Source of the DNA: Tretioscincus oriximinensis | Taxonomy: Eukaryota > Chordata > Lepidosauria > Squamata > Gymnophthalmidae | Assembly: GCA_022410635.1 (NCBI GenBank) | Contig: JAJVDF010000592.1 | Location: 568,655 to 632,654 of the forward strand | Reading direction: 5' to 3' | Length of the DNA: 64,000 nt | Shown here: in pieces, positions 53,430 through 64,000 of the stretch | Numbering within the stretch: position 1 is the stretch's first letter | Layout: every line of letters starts with the position of its first letter | The notes under the pieces: generated by a model | What the model was told of the DNA's origin: nothing | Database searches by the model: none | Seen by the model: only the letters and a program-made list of their open reading frames with translations | Position numbers and translations under genes: made by a program

Positions 53430-53645
53430 GATTGGCCAACAATCTGCCTGGCTTTCTGGGGCCCTGATTGGTCATCTATCCATTTGGGGATAAATGGTCT
53501 TCCCATTAGTGCAATCACATTCAAAATTCAGTCTGGAAATGATTAGGGGGAAAGGCTTTTGGATTGGATGTGCAGAACCTCTCGACAAATGGATAAATGA
53601 CCAATCAGGGCCACAGAAAGCCAGACAGATGGTTAGCCAGTCACT
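53430..53645. repeat. foldback element with about 45 bp arms
   Basis: The left arm includes 'aatctgcctggctttctggg' and 'ccctgattggtcatctatcc'. The right arm includes 'ggataaatgaccaatcaggg' and 'cacagaaagccagacagatg'. About 100 bp separate the arms. Confidence 0.85.
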
Positions 53646-53909
53646 GACTAAAGTGTTGATAAATTGGATGAAGAAAAAGTACAGGGGAAAAGATTAGTTT
53701 TTTGAGTGCTCAACTGGTAAGGAGGCAACTGCAAAAAGCCTTGTCTGATTGCACCCATTATTTCAGTACGTTTTTAGGTTGAATTAAATTAAAGTAAATC
53801 CACACTGGCCAGAATACCAGATACGTAAGTATTCTAGCGGCCTCTATTTCGCACCTTGGTGTAGCCAAAGACAGAAGGGAGACCCCAAATACACTTGATC
53901 CAGGAAAAA

Positions 53910-54145
53910 TTATATCTGCACATATAATAAAACACATTCCACAGAGTCCAACATTCCGGGGTATAATGACCAACGACAGGGCTCGAAACTTTGACAGCCC
54001 CCAGAGATCAATGAAACAAGGAAGGAAAGAAAGAAGGAAGGAAAGGAAAAATAAAGAAAGGAATGGTTGAAAGAAGGAAGCAAATAAAGGGAAGGAAGAA
54101 AAAAGAAGGAAAGAAAGGAAAATGGAAGAAGGAATGAATGAAATA
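53910..54145 (+). repeat. GGAA-tract interspersed repeat, copy 3
   Basis: 'ctgcacatataataaaacac', 'gagtccaacattccggggta' and 'aactttgacagcccccagag', then a GGAA/GAAA tract (54015-54135). The right flank is lost at the junction with a CR1 fragment. Confidence 0.75.
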
Positions 54146-54345
54146 AACAATTGGGTGAAAAAAAAATACATTCTCTGGTCTGTCCTCACTCTTCTGCCCA
54201 TCAGTTTCAAGGAATGCCCACCGGTCTTCATGTTGTGTGATGGAGAAAATACCTTTTCTTTATTCCTTTTATCCATCCTAAGCATGATTTTATACAATCA
54301 AATCACCTCTTACACGGTGTCTTTCGAGACTGAAGAGAGGCTTTA
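54145..54345 (-). mobile_element. CR1 fragment
   Basis: 'ctcactcttctgcccatcag', 'ttcaaggaatgcccaccggt' and 'agcatgattttatacaatca' parallel the reversed copy at 39770-39900. Confidence 0.8.
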
Positions 54346-54351
54346 ACCCAG

Positions 54352-54440
54352 GATATATTTCTGAATATTTATATATACATATATTCAGAAATATGTATAT
54401 GTATGTGTGTATACACATACATATACATACATATATACTG
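54352..54440. repeat. AT-rich palindrome and TA/CA microsatellite
   Basis: 'atatttctgaatatttatat' is mirrored by 'atatattcagaaatatgtat', followed by alternating TATG/TACA. Confidence 0.85.
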
Positions 54441-55397
54441 GAATAATGTCCAATGCAGAAANGGTCAAAGTCTCAGTTGTCAGGCAAAAATACAGAAAGC
54501 ACACGAACTGGTATTTCTCCAATTCCAAGGATTTAAATTTGAGCTTACCAGCACATAAAGAAGCCACAGCTGAAATCTGTGACATTCACATTGTCAACAG
54601 GAGCATCACTCTCTACAGACAGTCCAATTGCACCATTTAAATCTGCAGACGGACGGGTTCAGCACAGGTGAACAGCAATTAATCTGCCCTGGCATCTTGC
54701 CATGGCCATCCTTTCGTAATCTGATTGACCCCATTGGTTATAGTGACCTATAAAGCGGCTGTTTCCAGCAGCAAGGCTGGTTTTGTGATCGGTGAGAACT
54801 GTGTGAGGCTAGAAATTTAAAGCACAAACAGCAAAGGAAGGAGAGGCTGCTTCCGGTCCTTTGCTACACGCAGCAGAAGACTTTGTGCCTCAAAGACACA
54901 CCTGGATTGCTAAATTAACAGCAGGAACACCAACAGCCTCTCACCTGAATTTGTCCCTTTAATGGGTTTGAAAAGCTGATTTTCTCCTCAGGTGCTACAG
55001 CCTTAGAAGCGGATTTTATCTGGTAACTCTACTCCAAGCTGCATTGCGAAAGCTCCACACTATGCTACATTTCTGATCTCCTGCTCAAAATAATAGTTAA
55101 AAAAACCCTCTGTATTTCAGATAAACTCTAAGGATGCACCTGACTTCTCCCTCTTTTCTTCCAAGAGTCACTGACCAAAGCAGAGATGAGAAGTTCTCCA
55201 GCTCCCGGTTCTTGTCAGCCATGGTCAACACAACTATCTACATTTGAAGATGTCGACTTGTCTATAAAAGCTCGTGCTGCCTCCCTTTTTTCTTGTTCNT
55301 ATCTAGAGGGTTACGAGACCCACTTGCTGGGTTTTCTGGGCTCAGACAAACACAATTATTCTTCTGAAATCAATCCACACCTGAGCCATGTCTAGAA

Positions 55398-55712
55398 GGA
55401 GAGTTGGTTTTTATACCCTGCTTTTCTCAACCCAAAGGGAATCAAAGTGGCTTATATATAACCTTCTGTTCTTCTTCTCTTCACAACAGACACTTTGTGA
55501 AGTAGGTGGGGCTGAGAGAGTGCCAAAAAACTGTGACTGGTCCAAAGTCACCCAGGTGGCTTTTGTGGAGGAGAGCAGAATCGGGATGGTTTAATGAATC
55601 CTGCATCGAGCAGGGGGTTGGACCCTATGACCCTGGAGGTCCCTTCCAACTCTATGATTCTATGAACCGGGAGTATTCTCAATAACCACTCTAACCGCTA
55701 CACCAGACTGGC
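55398..55712 (-). mobile_element. SINE interrupted by a CR1 3' end
   Basis: SINE parts 55398-55580 ('ttttataccctgcttttctc', 'acaacagacactttgtgaag') and 55668-55712 ('accgctacaccagactgg') enclose a plus-strand CR1 terminus (55585-55667, 'cctgcatcgagcagggggtt', 'ccaactctatgattctatga'). Confidence 0.85.
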
Positions 55713-55771
55713 GTGGAAAGTGACAGATTCCCTGTCTTTACAGTGAAGACAAGCTGTGGTTCCAGCCTTAC

Positions 55772-56780
55772 CTGCATTGTGTTCATCCATCGAAAAGGCT
55801 TTGTTTTCCATGTAGCTCCGTGGAAGCTGCAGGTCATCCTCGAAAGCAGTCTCACGCATGCGCGGCTGTGACGTGTCAAAATAATTGGGTGTGTTTTCTT
55901 GTTGGGATGGGAGGATGGAGCAGTGAACTTCTGGGATAGCGTGGAAGATGAGAAACACCCAACCACTGGAGACCAGCGCTATTGCAAGGGTAGGGTCACT
56001 CCATTGGTCCCCTCTCCTCAGTTCATGGTTACCATACAGGTACATAGTCAGCCAACCGACCCAAATGAGGATGGATAAAAGGCCGGTTACCATGAGGCAG
56101 ACGCCATTTTTCTTCCACTTCTTGAATTTCCCACACATGGTGAAGAAGGAAAAGCCCAAGGCCACCACCATCAAGAACATCACATAGATGGAAGCCATGG
56201 CGAAATCCATGGGCTCGTAGCGGCACGCCAACTTCCCATCCCTCACGACCGTCAGTATCAGCCATTCGGTGGCAATAATGACTTGGACCAGGGCCAGGCA
56301 AATGGCGCCCCCTGCCAACTGCCACCCGGAGGGGCTCTTGCCATGCCTTACAAGTCTCCGTAACCGCCAGGCCTGTACGAGCAAACAGGAGAAACACAAG
56401 GCAAAGAGGAACCCCCACAGGAACCTGCGCACCGCGCACACGGTCTCGTCTTCCTGAATGATGAAGGCAAAGCTCAATCCAAACAATCCCAGGGTCCCAA
56501 ACAGGAACAGGAAGTCCAACCCCAGCGGACTCTTCTTCTCCTTCTCCTTGATGAACGGAAGCCTCGCAAGCAGGATCAGCATGAGAAGCAAAGCCGTCAA
56601 GACCCCTGCACCAGCCACGGCCTCCACAACGATCCCCCAGATGGCATCCAGGTCACAGAGGTAAACGTACTGAGGGAAGAGGTCCAGGCCGCAGCCTCGT
56701 GAGGTACTGGAATTCTCCGAGGATCCATAGCCCANCACGAAAAGGAAGAGGAGGACCCCAAACGTTGGAAAGCCGGCCAT
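55772..56780 (-). CDS. GPRC5B: GPRC5B main exon: signal peptide and seven-helix core
   Basis: G protein-coupled receptor class C group 5 member B (RAIG2), an orphan plasma-membrane receptor that is retinoid-inducible in mammals. The ATG (56780) lies 8 bases inside an exon opened by 'tttcag' (56789), so 5' UTR exon(s) precede it. It encodes 336 residues plus one base, with donor gtaagg. There is a signal peptide (about 1-20; residue 16 is ambiguous because of an N), then a short ectodomain with a glycosylation site NSS at 23 and STSRGCGLDLFPQY. TM helices lie at about 47-72, 88-108, 117-139, 153-175, 191-215, 227-248 and 264-284. The conserved tail start is QENTPNYFDTSQPRMRETAF. With the two later exons it totals about 388 aa (human 403). 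The short ectodomain, lacking a Venus flytrap, is normal for group 5. Confidence 0.98.
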
Positions 56781-56869
56781 GTTGGTTCCTGAAATGGAAG
56801 AAAGATTTCAAATGCAAAAGGAAAATTGCATAGAGTCCTTCACTTTCCCTTACTATTTTTCTTTACACA

Positions 56870-57090
56870 TTTCAGAGAAATAGCTGTATTAGTCTGGGTT
56901 CAGAATATCTAACAAGGGGGTCTCATAGCACCTTAGTGGCTTGCAAGAAAAAGGGAGGCAGCAGGAGCTTCCATGGACAAGGCTACTTCTTATTTTAAAA
57001 AGGACCTACAAGCTGTGTCTACAGAAGCTCCTGTTGCCTTCCATTTTCCCTCTTTAAGGTGCTACAAAATCTCTTGCTAGACAATTCTTG
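56870..57090. mobile_element. foldback MITE
   Basis: 'agaaatagctgtattagtct' start, 'ctcatagcaccttagtggct' left arm, 'tctttaaggtgctacaaaat' right arm. Confidence 0.7.
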
Positions 57091-57194
57091 ACAACATTTT
57101 AGATCCTCTGGTTCAGGACAAAAACCTAGACTTTCCACTGTCACCTCCCCTATAATGCCCTAGCTTGTCACTTAGAAATCATTAAGTACACATG

Positions 57195-57300
57195 CAATGT
57201 GAGTCCAGCAAAGGAGCTAGTAGCACTTTGAGACTAACTTGAGAAAAGTGGGTGGCAGAAGCTTTCATAGACACATCGGCTTCTTCAGATGCTGAGGGAT
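57195..57300. mobile_element. MITE left arm
   Basis: 'gcaaaggagctagtagcact' and 'tcatagacacatcggcttct', as at 60680. No matching right arm follows nearby. Confidence 0.65.
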
Positions 57301-57974
57301 TAATATCAGGGTCAGGTATTTATAGAAAACTGTGTATGGGAGATGACAAAGCATATGCAAATGTGATAAGGTGATGAACTGCAGGTTAGAAAAACAGGTA
57401 AATAGCAGAAACTAATCCTCTTATGTGAAAAAGTCCCCAGGGCAACAAGAGGAATTGACTGATAGTAAATCAATCAAATCCTTAACAAGTTTTTTTAAAA
57501 ATGTATAATTGGCCAGGAAACCATTATCTCTGTTAAGTCCTTTGTTGATGGCTTGGAACATGCAATGTGAGTCACCCTATGGAAAACCATTGAAAAGTGA
57601 CTGAATGTTCAGGAATGCAAGAACTCAACAATATCTGTGTTGGATGATGATTGGCTTGGTTAATTGACATTCTAAGACCCTGGCCACATCCCAATAACCA
57701 GCATGTGTTATTTGGCAAAATGGACAGAGGCTCTGCACAGGTGTAAACAGAGTTTTCTCAGGTGGCATTTTATTATTTCATGTCCTTACCAAGAGAAGAT
57801 TTCAAAGAAATAGCCATGTTACTCTTAGTCCAGAAATTCTAGCAAGGGGGGCTCCAGAGACTAAGAGGAAAAATAAGTAAACTTTTTATACCGCCTACCT
57901 TTCATTTGTTACTTACTAAGGAAAGTCCAGGATATTGGGTTTAATTGAACATGAATTTGAATATGGGGAGTGGG

Positions 57975-58290
57975 ATGTTGAAGAAGGAGGAGGAGGAGGA
58001 GGAGGAGGAGGAGGAGAAGGAGTAGAAGGAGAAGAAGGAGAAGAAGAAGAAGAAGAAGAAGAAGAAGAATTTTTACAACCCCTTTTCTCAACCGGAAGAG
58101 AATCAAAACAGCTTACAAAACATTCTGTTCTTCACAACAGACCCTTGGGAATTAGATGGGGTTGAGAGAGCTCCGAAGCACCGTGACTAGCCGACCAACA
58201 CCCAGCTNTTTTCGTGGAGGAGTGCAGAATTAAACAGGGGGTCTTCCAGATAAGGGCCTGATACTCTGACCACTACACCAGACAGGGTGA
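57975..58290 (-). mobile_element. SINE with expanded GGA/GAA tail
   Basis: (GGA)n/(GAA)n at 57975-58068 runs into 'ttttacaaccccttttctca' and the SINE body, ending 'ctgaccactacaccagac' near 58285. Confidence 0.85.
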
Positions 58291-58884
58291 TTTACAACGT
58301 AGAGAAGGCATATTGAAGGAGAGTTAAAATCCGATGCGTGACCAGGCCCTATGGTGTCCTTCCCCTTCCTGCCTGATTCTTTATTCTTGTCATGAACCCT
58401 TCATGTGATTGAGCTATTATGGGACAGCTGTTTCCTTAGCAATCGTCCTGCATGAGTGACCACTGAGGACCAGTTCCATTTCATTTCCTCTTTCCATTGA
58501 GACATGGTGGGGCTGGAACGGGGAGACGGTGTTTGAAGCAGATGGTGAGGCTCCACTTTTAAAAAAGGAATAATATTTTTTATTAACACACTGCCTTTTC
58601 TTTATGCAGAAGAAGACGTGACTGTTCCATCAGTAAAAGGGACAAATTCATGTCAAACCCATCTGACATGCAGCTTTGACAGTGAAGACAGGGGTTTTCA
58701 AATTGTATTCTACGGAACCTGAAGGGTTCTGCTCGCAAAAGCTCACAAATAAAATTGAATTTTATGGGAGGCCCATAAAATTCAGAACAGAAAGGATCTA
58801 AACCTCCTTCCTTCTTTCCACCGTGCTCTCTATCCCTGATGCCCCCAGATTCCAGTTTTGGTGCGAAGTATTTTATTTATTTAT

Positions 58885-59130
58885 TTTATTTAATTGTACT
58901 TATATCCCGTCCTATACCGGGCAGCCAACAGGGCAGCCAACCAAAGAGTGGTGTACACATAGCTTTTGTTGCTTTCTCCACAACAGATACCCTGTGAAGT
59001 ATGTGGGGATGAGAGAGTTATAAAGAACAGTGACTGGCCCAAGGTCACCCAGCTGGCATTCACGGAGGAGTGGGGAATCGAACCGGGAGACTACCAGCTG
59101 CGAGATCAGCACCCTAACCACTACACCAGA
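58885..59130 (-). mobile_element. tRNA-derived SINE with L2-like tail
   Basis: 'acttatatcccgtcctatac' tail, 'caaggtcacccagctggcat', and 'accctaaccactacaccaga' (complement of the A-box region). Confidence 0.85.
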
Positions 59131-59164
59131 GATCTCTGAAGAACTCTGGACAGCCGTCTCTCTG

Positions 59165-59248
59165 CATTGGGTATTTAGTGAATTCTGCATTGAGCAGGGA
59201 GTTGGACCCAATGACCCCAAAGGTCCCATCCAACTCTATGATTCCGAA
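59165..59248 (+). mobile_element. CR1 3' end remnant
   Basis: 'ctgcattgagcagggagttg' and 'cccatccaactctatgattc', located 35 bp beyond the SINE at 58885. Confidence 0.85.
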
Positions 59249-59907
59249 CCTAGAATTGGGTTGGCCTTGCTAATGACCCCTTTAACGACTCCTTCTTGCT
59301 CTTTCGGTTAAACTGATAACATGGCACGAATTTCAGACTGCCACAAATTTCCAACCAGTTTCCGTCCAACAAAGAAATACATTGCAGGCTATAGCTTCCC
59401 TATTCCATTTAGATTTCGGCTGTCCATGGAGCCACTGCAGACTTGCTGGGGGGGGGGGGGAATCCATTTTCTCTTTGGAAACAGAATCCTTCCCCTGCTG
59501 CAAATGCCTTTCCAAATGCAGGAGCGTGCATTGGGGCTGCTTAGGAGGCAGGCTCCTGCCCCTCCTTTCCCAGTTCAATCCAAGAACACACTTCCTAACT
59601 GATAATAAAGCATATGACAGCTAAGCAGGGGCCAGACAGCTGAAGGGATGGGGTTCCAGAGTCCTAATTAAGAATAGCTATGTGCATGGCATGCAGAAAT
59701 GCCTCTGTGTTTTTTTTATCTTCCTCCTCCCTTGGCCTGCATAATAATACGGAGCACAGGGGACTGCGAACCTCAGCTGCTGGAGGAATTATAGACCTGC
59801 ATAGACACAGTGAGAGGTGGAGATATATCAAGGCAGCTTTAGAAGGCCAGGAAAACTCCCCAAATGTCCTAACCACCAATGGTTCCATGGAAGGTCACCC
59901 AACAATA

Positions 59908-60219
59908 AATAATAATAATAAGAACTTGGTTCTTATATCCCGCTTTTCTCACCTTTGAAAGGGACTCAAAGCGGCTTACAAGGATATATTTTGCCCGAAG
60001 GCTGACATTCTATCTTCCCCACCAGGCTCNGGTGGTTCCCATGTATCTACTTGCAGTCGTTGCAATTTCTTGCAGTTCCTGCTTTCAAATAGATGGGTTG
60101 GCTAGAGCTGCAGGCTAGTGGAAGGGGCTCAGCCCTCCCCACGTCCCACACAGGGCTTCGAAACCCCATCTCCCAGGCGAGAGACGGATTCCTAAGCGAC
60201 TGAGCTATCCGTGCCTGNA
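59908..60219 (-). mobile_element. tRNA-derived SINE, full-length
   Basis: An AATAATAAT stretch, then 'ggttcttatatcccgctttt' through 'gcgactgagctatccgtgcc'. It is very close to the copy at 52020. Confidence 0.92.
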
Positions 60220-60289
60220 GCCCCAGCTCTCTTGTGTCCCAATTTCTTTCTGCAAGCCTCCACTCTGTTAATCAAATCTTTAAAACCTG

Positions 60290-60640
60290 ACAAACTCCTT
60301 GGGCCCTGGCTAGCTGAAGGAGCACCTTCTTCCATATAGACCTGCCCATGCATTGACATCTCAAGGAGAAGGCCTTCTGGGTTTCCTCCCCTTGCTTTCT
60401 CTGTTGTGGCTCCCAAATTCTGGAGCAGTCTCCCTAGAGGGTCAGCGTGCGTCTACATTGTATAGCGTTCAGCGCCGGGTCAAAATATACCCCTTCACCC
60501 AGGCTTAGGACTTTTAAAAAGCTCCTTTTGCATTCTGTCCTTCCAGGGAGAGTTGGTGGCCTGGAGGGTAGGTGGGAGGGAGGGGTATGGAGCTTTTAAA
60601 ACCTTTTATTAATGTGTATTTTTATTATTGTTGTTTTTCT
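60290..60640 (+). mobile_element. L2-like LINE 3' end
   Basis: 'gaaggccttctgggtttcct', 'ctcccaaattctggagcagt', 'gcattctgtccttccaggga', then an AT-rich tail. Confidence 0.55.
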
Positions 60641-60654
60641 TAAGAACATAAGTC

Positions 60655-61000
60655 AATTTCAGAGAAATAGCCGTGTTAGTCTAGCAGAAAGTCCAGCAAA
60701 GGAGCTAGCAGCACTTTGAGACTAACTTGAGAAAAGTGGTTGGCATAAGCTTTCGTAGACAGGTCTACTTCTTCAGATGCACTGAAGATAAGAACATAAG
60801 AAGAGCCATACTGGATCAGGCCACAGCCCATCAAGTCCAGCATTCTGTCCCACACAGAGACCCACCAGATGCACCTGGGCAGTCCGAACAGAGGAAAGCA
60901 AAATATGCTGCTCCTGTTCGTGACTCCCTGCAAACGGCATATCAGGAGTCCTGCCTGTTGCTCCATCCCGGAGGCAGAATCCAGACATCCATCCTGGATT
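60655..61000. mobile_element. MITE left arm joined to a reversed CR1 fragment
   Basis: MITE 'agaaatagccgtgttagtct' to 'acttcttcagatgcactgaa' (60662-60786), then CR1 'taagaacataagaagagcca' through 'tgctccatcccggaggcaga' (60789-60980). Confidence 0.8.
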
Positions 61001-61989
61001 GGCTGCCCATTCTTGGTCTTCTGTTATCTGCGCTGAGACATCCCCAAAGGTCTCAGGGCAGCCATCAATAAAAACAACAGTATAAAAATAAAGTAAAAGA
61101 AGAATAAAATCGTCCTTGTTACCGGGAGCCCTGTAATCCAGAATAGTGGTAGACCACATCTGTACCCCTGCTGTCTGTTCTGGACCAAATGGCACATCCA
61201 GACATAGACTCAATCTGAGCTTTCTAAAACAGATGATCAGCAATACTGCATGGCAGCACACGGACGATCTTGGTTCTGGTGTTGTCCAGTCTGCGTAATG
61301 CAACGTCTGCTGCTACAGCTAATTCAGATCATGCAAATCTGGATTGACTAACACAGACTTAGCATGGGTAAGCGCACAGAGTTGCCTGTCAGCGGCAGCC
61401 CTGGATAGCAAATTGGAATTAAGTCCCTGGACCCTTCTCCTTCGGGCTTTAGGAAAGCTGGGGACAGAATTCTTCCTGCAAACAGGTGGAAACCAAGAGC
61501 ATGCTCCACAGTCCTGAGACTTTCTCTGGCCCAGCAATTCCAATGGAGGTGAGCAGATGACCAATGAGGAAGCTTTCGGGATCAACACAGAGGGAATCCT
61601 GTTAGCCTCGGGCCAAACAAGGGGCCATAAAAGGGCAAAGGAAGAGCCGTTGGGGGTTGCCTAGACGTCCTCATTATCTGAAGCTGCATCTGGACATCAC
61701 TTATTTATTCCCCTATGGTCGGATACTTTGGAATAAAACAATCCAGGCTGTGCTTTGTTCTGGAATATCCAAGTGGCATATAGGAGCGAAGTCTGGATGC
61801 AGCCTAAGCCAGGAACATACCTAGCCAAGCCACCCNCCTGTGGGATTTACTACCAGATAAAGGGGTGTCAGCAACCAGCCAGGGTGACTTTAAGAAATTT
61901 ATGGAGGTCAGCTGCATCACTGGTTACTGGAATGGCTGCCCAGCGATGACCTCAAGGTAGGAGAGAACTGACCTCACTGGGCAGAACCT

Positions 61990-62210
61990 CGATTTTATTC
62001 CGGCTCTAGGNACTCAGAGTGGTTTACAAGGTGCACATTTTATCCTATCTTCCCCACCATACTGTGGTGGTACCTATTTGTCTACTTGCAAATTTTCTCT
62101 GCTTTCAAACACCTAGGTTGGAGCTGCTCACAGCTGGTGCACGGCTTCGAACTCTGAAATCTCTGTTGAGACACTGAAGCTCTAAACCTCTGCACCACCG
62201 TACCTCGTGG
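61990..62210 (-). mobile_element. tRNA-derived SINE, 'gagcgccctct' type
   Basis: 'actcagagtggtttacaagg', 'atcttccccaccatactgtg', 'cacggcttcgaactctgaaa' and 'ctctgcaccaccgtacctcg'. Confidence 0.8.
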
Positions 62211-62289
62211 GAGCAAGGCAAGGTTCTGCATTCGCCCTCTGCTTGAGATACCCAGAAGCCACTGGGGTGCGACTGGATTGTACGGTGAG

Positions 62290-62505
62290 GCCCANGGTGT
62301 GGTGGTAAAGAGGTTAAGAAGAGGGCGTTCATTGGAGGCCCATGTGTCTGCTGGGGCCCTCTACTGGCCATAGCTTCAGCCAATCTAGCTGTTTGAAAGC
62401 AAGAAATTGCAAGTAGATGATGAATAGGGAAAGACAGATGTAAGGCTTTGGCTGAAAAATACTCTTCAGGTATGGAAAAAGGTATAAAAAAACGAGTTCT
62501 TCCTC
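62290..62505 (+). mobile_element. tRNA-derived SINE, 'gagcgccctct' type
   Basis: 'gtgtggtggtaaagaggtta', 'ccctctactggccatagctt', 'ctagctgtttgaaagcaaga' and 'aaggtataaaaaaacgag'. Confidence 0.8.
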
Positions 62506-63387
62506 TTCCTCTCTCCTTCTCCCAGCTTGGCTGTGGCTTGACCCAGCTGCGTTCTCCTTCCCTACAGCACCGGAGGCTCAGAGCCCCTCTGGCCATCCCT
62601 ACCCGCCCCAAGGCAAGCAGAGACACAAGGACTTCCAACCTTTCTGTCTGCTGGGCAGGCCAGGGCTTGAATAAACAAACGAACCACAGGCTGCTCCCCC
62701 CCTCCCACCCGTATGTGTGCCTGCCATATCAACATGGCCTCCCTCGCCTTAATCTTCCCCGGGCAATGCAGGCTTCCCCTGTTGATCCCTTAATCCCAGC
62801 TCCCCTTGGCCGACGCTGGAGCATCCAAACACCCCCAATAGATTTCCTTCAGCTGCCCACCACTGATCCCGCCATATCGCCCCCACCCCCCCCTGCCCGC
62901 CCTCCTGCCCTATATCCCACCTAATCCTTCCCCGGGAGCCTGACAGGCCGCCTGCTCCCAAGCTAATTCTCCAGGGAGGAAGCCAGGCAGGGTGGTGGCC
63001 CGGGTGCCCCGTCGCCGGGTCTGCCTGCTGCTTGCCGCGACCTGCTGACAGGAGCTCTCCGGTTCCATCTGGGCTCACGACGTGCAGAGAGGCACATCCA
63101 ACCCTGATGCTCCCTCACGCCCCTGAGCATGGCTCATGGCATCACATGTCCTTTCCTCCGGTCCTGGGTAGCCCAGAAGTTTGCATGCTGCAGTTTCAAA
63201 TCTGCATTTCAAACAAGGCACCTGACCGGTGGCCCTGGGGACAGGGAATCCCGGGCGGGGCTTTATTTCCTGGAGGAAGCAAATTGGCCCCTTTGGAAGG
63301 CGCTCCCAGCTTGACCCTTTCCACCCTTCTAGAAGAGCGAAAGACTTGGGTCCTGTCCCCACGCAGCCTTAGGAAGGGGAACGGGGT

Positions 63388-63622
63388 ACAGAGGTCAAGA
63401 GCCGGCCTTTACACAGAGAGGACGTGCGTTTGAGGCCCATGTGTCTCTACTGCGGAGGGGGTGAGCGCCCTCTATTGGCCTTAGCTGCAGGCAACCGAGC
63501 TGTTGAAAAGCAGACGAACCATCGAGGATAGCATGTAAACCTTGGGACGAAAATGGCTTACAAGGTTCCCTAACTCTTAAAAACTGGGGTTTTAAAGCGG
63601 GGTATAAACCCCCAACTCTTCT
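63388..63622 (+). mobile_element. tRNA-derived SINE, 'gagcgccctct' type
   Basis: 'tgcgtttgaggcccatgtgt', 'gtgagcgccctctattggcc', 'cgagctgttgaaaagcagac', 'gcggggtataaacccccaac' and CTTCTTCTT. A short FB-1-like remnant ('gggctccatctcggaatagg') follows at 63628. Confidence 0.85.
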
Positions 63623-64000
63623 TCTTCTGGGCTCCATCTCGGAATAGGCGCCTGCCACCGTCTGCACTGGCATGGGGGAGGCCAGGAGAAAGCTCCGTGG
63701 GGACAGCCCCCACCCCCCAGGTCTCTCTTGCCCGAAAACAAGGGTCCTGGGCCGCTTCCATGGGGTGCAAAGGACAGGGGGGGGGGGCGGCGCTCTCCAG
63801 TGCAGTTTAATGCCCCCCACCCATCAAAGGCAAATGGAAGCGGGGAGGGGGGAGCAATGCAGGAGGAGACCCTGGAATGTTGCTCCCCTTTATTTCCAGA
63901 TAATGCAGGGCGATGGGTGAGACCAAGGGGCAGGTTCATTGCGCCCCCCCCCTTTTTTTTTTGGTTTAAAATTCCCAGTGGAGCCATTTGGCCACTTTGG

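Larger units (their letters stand above)
53249..55771 (-). other. GPRC5B intron 2
   Basis: A foldback pair (53430-53645), GGAA-tract repeat copy 3 (53910-54145) joined to a CR1 fragment (54145-54345), an AT palindrome (54352-54440), a MITE arm (55230-55345), and a minus-strand SINE holding a CR1 end (55398-55712). The stretch 54445-55225 is unassigned. Confidence 0.65.
56789..64000 (-). other. GPRC5B 5' UTR intron (runs off the window)
   Basis: MITEs (56870-57090, 57195-57300, 57800-57870), SINEs (58066-58290 minus; 58885-59130 minus; 59908-60219 minus; 61990-62210 minus; 62290-62505 plus; 63388-63622 plus), CR1 ends, and an L2-like end (60290-60640). The 62.5-63.9 kb stretch is GC-richer but shows no convincing exon. 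57300-57800 and 61000-61980 are unassigned. Confidence 0.6.

Noticed and set aside
62500..63900. GC-rich stretch considered as the GPRC5B promoter or first exon
   Set aside because: CpG density is modest, SINEs interrupt it, and I saw no convincing minus-strand first exon. The promoter probably lies beyond the window.

Overview
This window is nuclear DNA from a vertebrate, most likely a squamate reptile (a lizard or gecko). The evidence is the gene content, the spliced exon structure, and a repeat landscape of CR1-type LINE fragments, tRNA-headed SINEs whose tails read 'gagaaaagcggggtataa', foldback MITEs and long microsatellites. There are two assembly gaps (24129-24190 and 41443-41512) and many isolated ambiguous bases. 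The species cannot be named from sequence alone.

Four protein-coding genes can be read exon by exon. Their order and orientation match the mammalian 16p12.3 block VPS35L(+), KNOP1(-), IQCK(+), GPRC5B(-). (1) The last two coding exons of VPS35L (3143-3289 and 4721-4819) are followed by a poly(A) signal at 4992. (2) KNOP1 runs on the minus strand from a CpG island near 13.2 kb to about 6.28 kb. It has four coding exons (about 557 aa) and a probable non-coding first exon. (3) IQCK runs on the plus strand from 13423 to 42517. It has nine coding exons whose splice phases join without conflict to give about 301 aa. (4) GPRC5B runs on the minus strand with three coding exons (56780-55772, 53248-53136, 49810-49766). 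These give about 388 aa, including all seven membrane helices. Its promoter and 5' exon lie beyond the right edge.

KNOP1 and IQCK start head to head in a roughly 0.8 kb GC-rich island (about 12.95-13.75 kb) that probably acts as a bidirectional promoter. VPS35L/KNOP1 and IQCK/GPRC5B are tail to tail. The genes serve unrelated processes: endosomal retrieval (VPS35L), the nucleolus (KNOP1), a calmodulin-binding-type IQ protein (IQCK) and an orphan class C receptor (GPRC5B). Nothing suggests an operon-like functional unit.

The rest is intron and intergenic sequence dense in repeats. The most unusual structure is a set of short palindromic (foldback) elements. One family of about 130-165 bp is present in many whole or partial copies. 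A second is built around a 'cagtcctgaagaa' core. There are also TA-flanked foldbacks, one inserted inside another, SINEs carrying an internal inversion, MITEs repeatedly broken by the same CR1 subfamily, and a repeat that carries a long GGAA tract in each of three copies.
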